Shown here in pieces: positions 22,646 to 33,829 of a stretch of 64,000 nt of DNA. Where the stretch lies: the NCBI GenBank assembly GCA_020205615.1, contig CM035171.1, forward strand, positions 3,516,267 through 3,580,266. Direction: 5' to 3'. This DNA comes from Panax quinquefolius. Its lineage: Eukaryota > Streptophyta > Magnoliopsida > Apiales > Araliaceae. The stretch's first letter is position 1. The number at the start of each line of letters is the position of its first letter. Below the pieces are notes generated by a model. That model saw only the letters and a list, made by a program, of their open reading frames with translations. It was not told where the DNA came from and made no database searches. The position numbers and the translations under genes were made by a program.

Positions 22646-23023
22646 CTAACTCGTGCTAACTTCGTTCGGTTTACTCGCTTTTTGAGAAGTCATGAAAAAC
22701 GCTATTTCTAAAACCAACGACTTTGTTTTGTCCGTATCCGCTTTTGGTGCCACCGTCCCATCTGGACTTGACTTTGGTGCACGACAAAATCGGCTAAATG
22801 ACCTTCTCTTCTTGTAATTTCCACTTCTATTATCTTTGCCATGATTACCACCGAAGTGGTTACCATTCTTGGCATGATAATTTCCCCCACGATGGTTATC
22901 ATTGTTTCGATAGCCGTTGCCACCAGTATGATTATTATCGTGTTGTTGGTCGTTACCTTTTGGTTGAGCTGACTCATTATCTTGCTCCAATAACTGAGCC
23001 CTATTCACAACATCTGAATACAA
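22646..23023 (-). pseudogene. E1 gag C-terminal part (nucleocapsid region)
   Basis: A 125-codon frame beginning MYSDVVNRAQLLEQDNESAQ, which matches the end of the gag domain in E2 (NVVNRAQLLERDNESAQ at about 26970). It runs on into a long Asn/Gly/His-rich stretch and a basic segment (NYKKRRSFSRFCR). The N-terminal two thirds of gag are missing: the leader before it joins directly to this point. The zinc knuckle is lost or unreadable. Confidence 0.8.
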
Positions 23024-23190
23024 ACACTGTCACAAAACAAGGGTTAATTGACATATCACATATTATCCCTATACTCTGACCGACCAATTAAATTACCAAT
23101 TAAACTTAGGTAGATCATACTAGCGAAGGAATTCCCCATCTCTCCCCTTCTAGTTCTTGTTTCACACCTCGGCCGGGATCATATCCCTAA

Positions 23191-23205
23191 GCTCGATACC
23201 AACCC
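23191..23205 (-). other. Primer-binding site of E1
   Basis: On the minus strand it reads GGGTTGGTATCGAGC immediately after the 5' LTR. It differs from the Met-tRNA complement TGGTATCAGAGC (E2, 26089) by loss of one base at CAG. Confidence 0.75.
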
Positions 23206-25606
23206 GTGGCGCCCCCCCAAAATTAGGTATCGTCACCCATCTTGGGTCGCCACTTACATGGTACATAAATTCAAATACAAACTTAATTATACATCCGTGC
23301 GTGTAACATACGACAATACATAAACCGAGAGTTCTAATAGGAATATTGTCATTTAGACAATATCCATACTCAAGAGTCCTCATTACAATTATTCTCACAC
23401 TATTTCACGAATAGTGAGGACTACTAATGTTATCTTTAGGATCATCACTGCGTTTCCCCAACTCGTCTCAAATTATATTCTCATTTCAAGAGAAACGGTG
23501 AAAGAAAGGGTGAGCTCAACTAGCCCAAAGAAGAAATATTATGACTAAGATAATGCGAATAAATTATCAATAGTCTTCAACAATGTTAAATTGATAAAAT
23601 ACAATAGACAACCCGGTTTAATCTGCGAATAAATATGCAATCCATTAAAAGAGTCAAGTAGAAAATAAAAGTCTACTATCTTTTAGGTTTTAAAGGTTTT
23701 CATCAATTTTTATCACTAAGACTCGGTTTAATGAATAAACCACAATATCTAATCATCCCCGTACCCACGGTCAAGGATTTTCATCAAATTATCAATGGTC
23801 GTGACTATACCGAATCACCCCGGTCATAATCATACCAAAACTATCCATCACTGCATTCACAGAATACCGAGGACTTTTGTCACATCATTTATAACAAGCC
23901 ATGATTATACCGAATGATCCTCGTCATAATCATACTAAGTTCATCTATGCATCGTAAGCGAAAGATAACATAATATAACATGAGGATGATGACAATGACA
24001 TAATAATTCAATAAAACAAGTTCAAGAATTATTTAATCCAGAATTATTAACGTCCCAAATTGTCAACATGATCTTTGTTTTGTAGAGTAAAATTCAAGAA
24101 TAATCGGAAGAATATTTCCATGAAAAGATCTTTGGATGAAACGCAAATATCAAAGATATTCTACTAATTTCATGGAGTATAGAAGTCAAAGTTTTAACTA
24201 ACCGGGTATAATAAAGAATGGAATAACAAAAGAAATCACCATGCATGCGATGATGCGTATAGAGCGAGGTTATTCTAATAGAATAATAATAACGGAACCA
24301 GTCGAAATGAAATTCACAAGCGAGGATGATCCAACAGAATAATAAATCTTTGAATAATAAACAATGGAACCAACCCCTCGGTGTAAAACACAAACAAGGA
24401 TATTCAAATGAATAATAAATGCGGAATAATAAACAATGGAACCAGGTCCTGTAAAACACACGACAGGATATTCCAACGAGAATAATAAAGAATGGAATAA
24501 CGAAAGAAGATCACCAAGTATAGGGGATTAAGCATATACACAGGTTATTCCAATGAATAAATAAGAATGGAATAATATAAGGATTTCACCAAGTATAGGG
24601 TATCTATGCCGTGTCACGAGGTTATGTATAGGGTATGCCACTTTTACGAGTTATTCCAATAGAATAATAATGAATGGAATAATGTAAGTTCTCTTCATGA
24701 ATAAGAAAGAATAACACCCACTTACGGATACAACAAATAATATTCCCTACCTTAGAAGAACTGAATATTGGCAAAGTGAAGTAGCGAGAATACTTTTCTT
24801 CTTTCTCTATAGTTTCTCTCTACAGAGTTTCAAGAATTAAGTAAGAAAATAATGAAGGAATGAGCTTATTTATAGGAAAATAGAATGCATAGTAATTAAT
24901 CCATGAACAGTCCAGATTGATTTACTTTAATTTGACGGTCCATATTTAAAGCAAAATCTTTTAAATAAAATACAATATATTCTATTTATATAAAAACATT
25001 TTACTATGCAAACACTTATGCAACACTATGCAAAACACTATATACAACACTATGCGTAATAAAATAAAATATATTTTATTTATAGAATAACTTTAATAAA
25101 GTATTACATTTTATATAAAAAGATGTTTCATTTTATTAAGTTAATAATCTGAATAAAACAAAAGCGTCATTATCGCTTTATAATAATTCATATTATTAAT
25201 CGACAATAATGGAATCAAACCGAGTGACTTCTCACATAAGCATCGATAATAAATACCGTGTCTTTCTTATCTTAACTACACGTATTATTATACTTTTACT
25301 ACCGAGTAGTTCAACAATGATCAACCAGAAACTTTCGTAGTTATTTCAATAAAATATTTTTGTCGCTTTCTCAATCCGAAATGATAATTACGTTAATGGG
25401 GTCCACCAATGATTGGTAGTTATCATGAATATTCCCTACTAAACCGAATATTCCCCACCAATCGAATATAATATAACCACTTGCATACTTTGCAAAATTT
25501 ATAAATACTACCCACAACTATAATATTATCTTAAATTCACACCATAATATTAAAAAATTATTTCGACAAAATTTAAATCTTTATTGATAAAATCTGAGGT
25601 CTCACA
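23206..25606 (-). repeat. 5' LTR of E1
   Basis: On the plus strand it runs from GTGGCGCCCCC to GAGGTCTCACA. It matches the 3' LTR at 14812 along its length, with many small differences, especially in the first 150 bp. It has the same inverted TTATTCC minisatellite at 24270-24700. It abuts a truncated LTR of E2 with no visible duplication. Confidence 0.88.
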
Positions 25607-26086
25607 CATTCTCTACTTAACTCTTCTAATGAATTATTGTTTCCGCTGCAGTTGTTGATCTAAAACTTGTTGTCTATTGTATTCATCGATTTTTTCCTGT
25701 TGAAGACTAAGGATAATTTGTTGTACATTATCTTAGTCATAATATTCTTTACTGGGCTAGTTGAGCTCACCCTTTTCCTTGTTGTTCCATTTTTCTTCTC
25801 AGGAGGCGAGAATATAGCGAGTACTAGTCGGGGTATGGAATGATGGTTCTAGAAGTTGTTCTAGTAGTCCTCACTATTCTGTAAAATAGTGTATTAATAA
25901 TTTTAATGAGGACTTATTTGAGTGTGGATATTGTCTAGAAGACAATATTTGTATTTAAACTCAGAGTTAATGTATTGTCGTATTTTGCACGACAATTGTA
26001 TTAACGAAGTTGTAGTTGTTTCTGTACCATGTATTTGGCGACTCAGAATTGGTTGGGTGGATTGGACCTATTTTGGGGGCGTCACA
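25607..26086 (+). repeat. E2 5' LTR, right-hand 480 bp only
   Basis: Begins CATTCTCTACTTAACTC, the point reached at about 31334 in the 3' LTR, and ends GGGGGCGTCACA. It includes the GAGCTCACCC and ATTTGGCGACTC landmarks of all the LTRs here. Confidence 0.9.
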
Positions 26087-26088
26087 GT

Positions 26089-26100
26089 TGGTATCAGAGC
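26089..26100 (+). other. Primer-binding site of E2
   Basis: TGGTATCAGAGC two bases after the LTR, complementary to the 3' end of plant initiator Met-tRNA, the usual chromovirus primer. It is the best-preserved primer site in the window. Confidence 0.92.
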
Positions 26101-26271
26101 TTAGGGATATGGTCTCTGGCGGAGATCGGGGAATAGTACTAGGAGGGGAGAGACAAGTAATCCTTCGCTAGTGTGTCCTACCTAAGCTTATTTGTTGGTC
26201 GGTCATAATATAGGGGTATTATGCGATTTGTTAATTTGTTTAATTAAACCTTGTTTTATGGCGATTTAAGA

Positions 26272-27440
26272 ATGTCGATTGAGAATGTTAATGATTAGAG
26301 TAAATGAGACCGTGGAGACACCTTTGCTCACCAACGAGGAGAGAACGTCAACAACAGTGGCAATGTTCCTCCCGTAAACAACACCAATCGAAAGCGCGAT
26401 GGCGAATGATGGTATGTTTAGTAACTTTCTAGAATTCATGTAAAACCAAACGAGAAAGATTACTTATTCAAAATGCAGTGGAAACACCGGCAACTCACGG
26501 ATGGTCACCGCTAAGCGATTCGAAGTTAGACCGCCAAGTTTTTGGAAAGCCGAAACCACTTACTATGAGACGTGGATAAAGCGAGATCACTAAGATATTT
26601 GATGTCTTGGGATGCTCGGAGGAGAAAAAGGTTCCTTTCGCCACTTTCATGTATACGAGGAAAGCGATTATTGGTGGGAATCAGTAAAGCGTGCTCACTT
26701 CACCTTGACCAAGATGTCTTGGGAGAAGTTCCAAGAATTGTTCAACGACAAGTACTTTCCGAAAAGTATTCGTCACATGAAGGAGGTACAGTTCATCAAG
26801 CTGGAGCAAAATAATATGAACGTGTCGCAGTACGAAGTTAAGTTTGACGAGTTGTCTCGATTTGCATCCCATTTGGTTGATAATGAGGAGAGAATGACGC
26901 GAATGTTTCTGCGAGGTTTGAAACCCAAAATACGTCAATACCTCATTTCTCACAAACTTTGTTTATATTTAAATGTTGTGAATAGGGCTCAGTTATTGGA
27001 GCGCGATAATGAGTCGGCTCAACTGAAGAATAATGACCAACAACTCGATGATAATCATATCGGTGGTAACGGTCATCAGAACAAGGTAATAGAAGAAATA
27101 ACTCAAGTGGAAATTTCAAGAAGAGAAGATTTAACAATGACGGGAAGACGTCGGCACCAACACCAAAGAACGAATTTTAGAGGAGGAGAAAAAGCATGAG
27201 TTAGATCTTTCTGAGATGCGAGGAGAAGAGGACACATAAGTCCAAACTGCTCACAACCTTCCAAGGAATGTTATAATTATGGAAAAGAAGGTCATATCGC
27301 TTTCGATTTATGCAGAATAAACCCGATTCAATGGGATGGTGACTCAAAAGGTCATCCCCTGAAAAAGTCAAAGTCAATCGGTTCTAGAAAGGCGTTAGTC
27401 GTGGTATCGTCAAATGCGAGAACCCAAAACGAAGTTAGCA
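26272..27440 (+). pseudogene. E2 gag polyprotein region
   Basis: ATG at 26272 opens a frame reading MSIENVND, then stops soon. The main body is open from 26612 to 27199 and contains the retrotransposon gag core: SVKRAHFTLTKMSWEKFQEL, NDKYFPKSIRHMKEVQFIKL, VSQYEVKFDELSRFASHLV, RMTRMFLRGLKPKIRQYL. A zinc knuckle follows at about 27268-27312, reading CYNYGKEGHIAFDLC, with the second Cys replaced by Tyr. Gag would form the particle that packages element RNA. Frameshifts at several places separate the leader, core and knuckle. Confidence 0.85.
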
Positions 27441-28036
27441 GGTTAGTTAATTATAAATTCTTATGAAGTTTATACCTTATTAGATACCGGTTCTACCCAT
27501 TCATTTATCTCTCCTGCTTATACTCAACGTTTAAACTTGACTCCGGAGAAAATTAGATTTTGACTTATCTGTTGAAACTCCGTTATGAGAAACTTTCGTT
27601 ACATCCACTGTTTATAAATCTTGTTTGATCCAAGTTGGCACCATCACATTACCTGTTGACCTTATTTCTTTAAAGATACTTGCTTTTGATGTGATTTTAG
27701 GGATTGATTGGTCAACCACTCATCATGCCAAAATTGATTGCTTTTGTAAGGTTGTTAGTTTTTATATTCCTAAGCAACCTGTTATTCGAATTTAAGCAAC
27801 CAAACCATTGAAGTCAAACTCTTTTATATCAAGCCATAAAGTCATTCGTTTATTAAAAAACGGATGTCAAGCTTTCTTAGCCATGTTATGGACTTGAACA
27901 AAATACGTCGATTTGAATGATATTTACATTGTTAGTAAATTTCTCGACGTATTTCTGAAAAATTTTCCGCCTACTCCCGGGCGTGATATTGAATTTTGTA
28001 TCGACTTTGAACCCAAAGACAAAACCCATTTCTAAA
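27441..28036 (+). pseudogene. E2 aspartic protease and protease-RT linker
   Basis: LVNYKF precedes YTLLDTGSTHSFIS (about 27470-27512), with an intact DTGST catalytic motif. Further on are FDVILGIDWSTTHHA, the flap/core region, and the linker DIEFCIDFEPKDK, after which an RT would normally start. Single-base shifts break the frame. The protease would process Gag-Pol. Confidence 0.82.
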
Positions 28037-28994
28037 ATCTCATGGCTCCTATTGAACTTCAGGAGTTAAAAATTCAACTGTAGAAGTTTGTACCCGAGCC
28101 TTTATCTGGTGACTTCCTTTGTGGAATACACCAAAGCCAGACTCTTCGTAGGGGACACCATATTCGTGTGGTAGTAAACTGATAGGTGTCATTGTGACGT
28201 GCTATCCAAGATTGGAATATGAGTCATAGTTGAGAGTAACCTAAGTAAGTAATCGAAATACGTAGCTTTCTAGGCTTAGTTGGTTATTATCGGAGATTCG
28301 TTGAAGGATATTCTCGAATCGCTATTTCATTAACGCAGCTGACTCGTAGAGATACAAAATTCGAATGGAGCAAGGAATGTGGGAAGAGCTTCGAAGAACT
28401 CAAGAGGAGACTCATTTCGGCACATGTTCTGACCATACCATCCTGAAGAAAAAAAAACGAACGTGGTAGCTGACGTGTTGAGTAGAAAATCGTATGTGGT
28501 TACGAGTGCGATGTTTTTAACAAAAAGACCCATTTCGTATGACTTACAAATGATAGAGATAGAGTTAAAGACTCTATGGATCACGTGATGATATACGAGT
28601 AAAATCGACTTTAATCGATAAATTTAAAGCTGCTCAAGCTACAGACCTAAAATTGATAAATATGAAGAGGAAGATGCAAGAAGTCGTTATTCCAAAAGCG
28701 AGAATCGACGATGTGAGGAAAAGCTCAAACTTTTGATTTATTAGTCAATTTGAGATTCTCGATCAAGTAGGAACTGTGGCCTATAGACATATTTTACCGC
28801 CAAGTATGACGCGTATTCATAACGTTTTTCGCGTTTCGATGTTACGTAAATATGTGGACGACCCGAACCAAATTATTGAGTTAGAATCAGACGAGATAGC
28901 AGAAGATTTAACGTCACGAGGAGGTACCAAACCAAGATCTTGGATAGGAAGGAGCATCTCCCCATGCACGTCAATTTTGAGGACGAAATTTCAT
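28037..28994 (+). pseudogene. E2 pol remnants with RT, RNase H and integrase cores deleted
   Basis: Four pieces in order. (a) The first RT codons (MAPIELQELKIQL, 28041). (b) A module of about 120 bp starting GACTTCCTTTGTGGAAT (28106-28225) that is not part of a normal RT. (c) The RT connection region, FLGLVGYYRRFVEGYSRIA and LTQLTRRDTKFEWS (28270-28440). (d) RNase H end codons reading VVADVLSRKS (28460), leading to a direct joint (about 28718) with the integrase C-terminus (LPPSMTRIHNVF, SMLRKYVDDPNQ, 28785-28870) and the pol end at FEDEIS. None of the RT, RNase H or integrase catalytic residues remain. E4 has the same joints. Confidence 0.82.
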
Positions 28995-29007
28995 AAGGAG
29001 GGGAGGT
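28995..29007 (+). other. Polypurine tract of E2
   Basis: AAGGAGGGGAGGT immediately before the 3' LTR start TGTAAAACCCC. Confidence 0.88.
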
Positions 29008-31819
29008 TGTAAAACCCCAAATTATTAATAAATGAAATTTAATTTCCTCTATTTATCATTTTGAAATAGTAAGGGTTGATTTGATTAATGTGGTTAGTTA
29101 TGGGTAAAATCATAAATATTTCAAATAAGCAAATGGTTATAAAATACTCATTGTTGTCGGAGAATATTCGTTTGGTCGTGGAATATTCTTCATTGCCGAG
29201 AATATTAAATCGATGAAAGCGACCTTTATGTAGGCCCCATAATGGAAAGCGATTGGATGAAGAAAATGACAAGTATAAGTTGTTTATAAATAACGGCGCG
29301 ATTATTACAGAATTAACACTATTGGAATACACGGTGGTTAAAATAATACGTCTGCGTTGTTGCAAGAAGATTACCAGATATTGCACCAATTATTGATTCT
29401 TACGTGAAGGCACTACTCAATAACTATTACGGTGAATTCTTTATTCAAAGTATTTTATTGATTCAATAATTCTTTGCGTTGATATTTTATATTACTATTA
29501 TTTCAATAATTGTCACTACACGATTTTTCCATTATCGAAGTAATAATTCATATTATCCGGATAATATTATTAGAAAACATTATTGGCAATGTCGAAAGTT
29601 ACATACAAGGAGAGGTTTGGTCACTAATTACGCCAAAGAAAGAAAATTCTTATTGAAAGCCCTCTTTTACGGGAACGGCTGGTTGCCAGATCTTGTGATT
29701 CTCGTAATATTATTTGTGAATAATTAATTATTGATTTATATGATGAGTAAAATATTGATTTTATGTGGATATAGATGGAGAAAATTTTTAATGTGACAAT
29801 TGTTAAAAATTAATATTTTATCTTTTTCTGATAAAATAATTCATTTAAATATATTATTTTAATAATATATTAATGATGATATTTTTATAATGAATGTGGG
29901 ATATATGAGTATATGAGGAGGAAGAGTATTTTTGTTGCAAAAGATGTTTAAAACATGTTAAACATGTCGGTAGACCCATTTCTTGACTGAAATTTGATTA
30001 TAGCCTGTAAAATCGTTCGTTTGTGAATTTCGGTCAATTTCTGTTTGGAATTTGGAAAAACTTTCTTCTGCAAAGTTGTAGAGAATTGAATTTCTTATAA
30101 AAAATTGCGAGATTCGAATTTTCTGATAAAAGGGTTATTTATTATAAATTATTGAAGTTCCGAAGTTCTGAAATAATTAATTTTTGGAAGTTTTAATTAT
30201 TTTTATTTAGAAAAACGTTTTTGTTGTTTATGGACATGTGTTAGGTGTTTGAGATCAAATTTGGTAGGATGGCGTAGAAGATTTATTTTATATATTAATA
30301 TTATATCAAATTTTACGCTTTGGTGTTCTAAGCATTTTCTATAAATAGGGTGCTTGGGTTAAATTGAAAATCACACCCGTAAACTAAAGATTTTCTTTCT
30401 TTCTCTCTCTATAATATCGAAGCGTTATTTGTGAGTACTTTAGTACTTTGAGTATTGTTATACGGTGCAAGTTCTTTCAGCACTATATCCAGTATTCCAG
30501 TCAGAAGTACTATTCTTTCTGAGGTAAGGGATGTTATTTTATTCGAAAATGATATTATTTCTTCAATATCATTATCTTAGAAATATTGGTTGGAAATTTT
30601 TATCAAATTTGGAACTTTTTCATGTCGGGGTTACTATTCATGAGTTACTATTCACGAGTTACTATTCATGAGTTACTATTCACGAGTTACTATTTACGAA
30701 GCGTGATGATGTTTTTTTTGTGAAATTTCTATCTTTTGAGGTCAAAGTTACTATTCACGTATACGGTACTATTCACGTATACGGCACTATTCACGAATAC
30801 GACACTATTCACAGAAAAAATAAATTTTTTTTTCTGTGTCCAAGATTGTCTGTTATGATTCCTATCTTTGATTGGATCTATGTTTTGGTCTTCATTCTTG
30901 AATTTTATTCCACTATGATTATTCATGATGTATTTTTGGATATGGAATAGCTGAAGTACGAATCCTTAATATTTAATATTTTGTTTCACTGGATTCGATT
31001 TCTTAAAATATTTTTCATCATCCTCCGTCCTAAATGATGATATAACTGAATATTTTTGGCCCGTAGTGCAAAGATGAATGATTTTATGATGAATATCTTT
31101 GGCCCGTAGTGCAAAGATGAACAGGTGTTTAGATGAACATGACCAACTGATGAATATCTTTGGCCCGTAGTGCAAAGATGAACAGGTGTTGAGATGAACA
31201 TGACCAACTGATGAATATCTTTGGCCTGTAGTGCAAAGATGAATATTTGATTTATGATGTATATTGATTGATGTTACAGGGATAAAATATCTTCTACGAA
31301 CTTTTAAATTCATATATAGAAGATAGTAATTTGCATTCTCTACTTAACTCTTCTAATGAATTGTTGTTTCCGCTGCAGTTGTTGATCTAAAACTTGTTGT
31401 CTATTGTATTCTATCAGATTTTTCTCTGTTGAAGACTAAGGATAATTTGTTGTATATTATCTTAGTCATAATATTCTTTACTTACTGGGCTAGTTGAGCT
31501 CACCCTTTTCCTTGTTGTTCCATTTTTCTTCTCAGGAGGCGAAAATGTAGCGAGTACTAGTCGGGGTGTGGAATGATGGTTCTAGAAGTTGTTCTAGTAG
31601 TCCTCACTATTATGTAAAATAGTGTATTAATAATTGTAATGAGGACTTATTTGAGTGTGGATATTGTCTAGAAGACAATATTTGTATTTAAACTCAGAGT
31701 TTATGTGTTGTCGTATTTTACATGACAATTGTATTAACGAAGTTGTAGTTGTTTCTGTACCATATATTTGGCGACTCAAAATAGGTTGGGTGGATTGGAC
31801 CTATTTTGGGGGCGTCACA
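29008..31819 (+). repeat. 3' LTR of E2 (subtype A, 2812 bp)
   Basis: Runs from TGTAAAACCCCAAATTATT to GGGGGCGTCACA. Likely core promoter around 30350 (CTATAAATAGGG), followed by a TTTCTTTCTCTCTCT tract. Small direct repeats GAGTTACTATTCA(C/T) at 30640-30700 and CGTATACGGTACTATTCA at 30750-30810. Three CATCTTTGCACTA-type repeats (inverted) at 31040-31250. The right flank runs into an inverted LTR fragment. Confidence 0.9.
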
Positions 31820-32290
31820 ATTGATTTAATAATATATCATATTATGCAGATGATACTGTAACAATAATTGAATCAATAATATGAAAGATATGATGCGTGA
31901 TTCTTCGTAGCAATAATTGAGTATAACCGAGTGACTTCTCACGTAAGCATCAATAATCAATATCGTGTGCTACTATGCAACCACGCCATTCATCAGTATT
32001 TTTAACACCGTGTTTCAACAGCTTAACAATAAAACTTCCGCCGCTTATTTTCATAAAAGTATTTTTGTCGTTTTCTCAATTCGACACTAATTCCGTTGCG
32101 GGGTCCACCAATGATTGTACCGTCGTACGGATATTCCCCGACCAATCGAATATTATATAACAACTTGCGTACTTTGCAAAATTTATAAATATAATCCACA
32201 ACTATAACATTATATCAAATCCACACCATAATATTTAAAAAATTATTTTGAGAAAATTAAATATTTATTCATAAAATCTGGGGTCTCACA
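31820..32290 (-). mobile_element. Fragment of an inverted Tekay-like LTR between E2 and E3
   Basis: Matches the first 470 bp of the LTR on the minus strand, ending at 32290 with GGGGTCTCACA (LTR start TGTGAGACCCC inverted). It resembles 3420-3924 inverted. E2 appears to have inserted into this LTR, and the rest of it is no longer present on the left of E2. Confidence 0.8.
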
Positions 32291-32472
32291 ATAATAATTG
32301 TAATGAGGACTCCTTTTGAGTTTGTATACTTTCTAAGTAGACAATATTTGTATTCAAACTCACGCTTTATGTTTTGTCATATTGTACACACACAGGTTGT
32401 ATTTGAATTACGTACCACGTATCTCAAGCGACTTAAGATGGGTGATGTATACCCAATTTGTGGGGCGTCACA
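32291..32472 (+). repeat. E3 5' LTR, last 182 bp only
   Basis: Begins ATAATAATTGTAATGAGGAC and ends GGGGCGTCACA. It is joined head-to-head with an inverted LTR fragment at 32290. If that LTR inserted here, its target would have been ATAAT, but the partner copy is lost. Confidence 0.8.
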
Positions 32473-32487
32473 ACAGTATCAAAGCTT
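32473..32487 (+). other. Primer-binding site of E3, degenerate
   Basis: ACAGTATCAAAGCTT sits where E2 has TGGTATCAGAGCTT. Three changes make priming by Met-tRNA doubtful. Confidence 0.65.
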
Positions 32488-32654
32488 AGGGATATGATCC
32501 TGCTAAGATGTGAGACTAGAACTAGGAGGAGAGAGACGGAATTCCTTCACTAGTATGACCTACCTAAGTTTATTTGGTATTTAATTGGTCTATTAGAATA
32601 TAGGGATAATATGTTACATGTCAATTAACCCTTGTTTTGTGGCAGTATTTGAAA

Positions 32655-33141
32655 ATGACATCCGAGAATGTTGAGAATAGCAATGGAGCACATGAGACCG
32701 TGGAGACACCTCTAATCACCGACCAAGATAATGTGATTAGAGATATCCATGTGGTGATTGAGGAATTAAAAGTTGCACTCAAGCTAGTCGTAAAGGTAAA
32801 GAATCGAGAGTGAGGAAGAAGAGGAACCTGAGGAGGATTTATTAGAAGAACTTATTAATCAAAATGTAGAATTGCAAAATCATATTCATGAGTTAGAAGA
32901 GCAGGCTGAAGAACGGAAGACGGTCGTGGAGCAAAGGAATGTAACAATTCAAAATTGTATTATCCGATGTACGATAGTTGAACAGGAGCGCTCTTTGGCA
33001 GAGTATACAATATTAAAGCTGGAATCTGAGAATTCAAATGTCAAGGAGCAGCTGAAAGAAAAAACAACTGAACGAGTGAGAATGAAAGATGCATGGGTAA
33101 AAGCCACACGACGCGTTGATATTGTGGAAAGAGAAGTCTGA
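32655..33141 (+). pseudogene. E3 coiled-coil protein in the gag position
   Basis: ATG 32655 opens MTSENVENSNGAHETVETP, the same start as gag of E2 and E4, and ends at TGA 32811-32813. One base shifted, an open frame runs from about 32812 to TGA 33139-33141. It begins with an acidic run (EEEEEPEEDLLEEL), then heptad-like sequence (NQNVELQNHIHELEEQAEER, QERSLAEYTILKLESENSN, VKEQLKEKTTERVRMKDAW). It lacks the gag landmarks (WEKFQELFNDKYFP, zinc knuckle). I infer one original protein broken by a single-base change near 32810. The predicted form is a long coiled coil, perhaps an oligomerising substitute for gag. Function unknown. Confidence 0.6.
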
Positions 33142-33447
33142 TCCAAGAAAGCTAAAATAGATTATATGTATTTCTCTTTTTCGACAGCAATTGGGAGAAC
33201 CCATCATCGAGTTTTAAATTACCCTATACATTGCGGTCAACCCCAATTCGATATGGATCGTAGGCTAATGATTCAGATCATGGAGCAGGATTACGACGAA
33301 GCAGTTGAGGGTGGAATATGCCCTATAGTGAAAGTCAATTCCAGTGGTAATGAAGACACCAAAGACTGTCCCGAACAAGTCAAATTCGGTAGTTTAAGGG
33401 AGAGCATTTTTCGTGACGACGAATCGAACGAAATTATCATGGGTTAG
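33142..33447 (+). pseudogene. E3 second unknown frame between the coiled coil and protease
   Basis: Open from 33166 to TAG 33445-33447 (93 codons), acidic at its end (IFRDDESNE). It includes HCGQPQFDMDRRLMIQIMEQ and EGGICPIVKVNSSGNEDTKD. It may continue the coiled-coil protein across the TGA at 33139, since the frame is the same (33166-33139 is a multiple of three). It matches no gag, protease or RT motif I know. The next bases are the protease start (LVNYKF), so it occupies the nucleocapsid position. Confidence 0.5.
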
Positions 33448-33829
33448 TTAATTATAAATTCTTGCGAAGTCTATACCTTATTCGATACCGGTTCTACCTA
33501 TTCTTTTATCTCTCTTACTTGTGCTCAACGTTTAAATTTAACTTCGGAGAAGTTAGACTTTGACTTACTGGTTGAAACTTCGTTAGTAGAAACCTTCATT
33601 ACCTCCACTATTTATAAATCTTGTTGATTCAAATTGACACTTTCACGTTACCTGTCGATCTTGTCTCTTTGAAAATTCTTGCCTTTAATGCGATTTTAGG
33701 AATCGATTGGTTAACTACTCATCATGCTTTTCGTAAGGTTGTTAGTTTTCATATTCCTAACCAACCTGTTATGCGAATTCAAGCAACCAAACCACTAAAG
33801 TCAATCATTGTCATATCAAGCCATAAGTA
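33448..33829 (+). pseudogene. E3 aspartic protease
   Basis: YTLFDTGSTYSFIS at about 33474-33515 keeps the DTGST catalytic motif. ILGIDWLTTHHA (33697-33732) and the SSHK end follow. A single-base shift near 33625 splits the domain into two frames. It corresponds to the E2 protease, but a codon block is missing after THHA. Confidence 0.82.

Larger units (their letters stand above)
14812..25606 (-). mobile_element. E1: Tekay-like chromovirus derivative with both LTRs, heavily deleted inside
   Basis: On the minus strand: 5' LTR (25606-23206), primer site, gag C-terminus, protease, then a junction into unrelated sequence, a repeat array, a last scrap of pol, polypurine tract and 3' LTR (17205-14812). 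The LTRs are 2401 and 2394 bp. A solo LTR of a related subtype is nested inside (18814-21669). RT, RNase H and integrase are absent, so the element could not move alone. The flanks (AACTT on the left, CATTC on the right) do not match as a TSD, and both neighbours are truncated LTRs, so one or both edges were rearranged. Confidence 0.85.
25607..31819 (+). mobile_element. E2: non-autonomous Tekay-like chromovirus, 5' LTR truncated
   Basis: The last 480 bp of a 5' LTR, a perfect Met-tRNA primer site, gag, protease, a pol with internal deletions, polypurine tract and a full 3' LTR of 2812 bp. The internal domain is only about 2.9 kb because the RT core, most of RNase H and the integrase core are missing. 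The junctions match those of E4. It probably depended on proteins from intact relatives. The E1 LTR at 25606 cut its left end. Confidence 0.88.

Noticed and set aside
32872..33141. Host cytoskeletal or myosin-like gene fragment
   Set aside because: The coiled coil follows the gag leader codons and precedes the protease within one LTR element, so it is treated as an element frame unless a host match is found.
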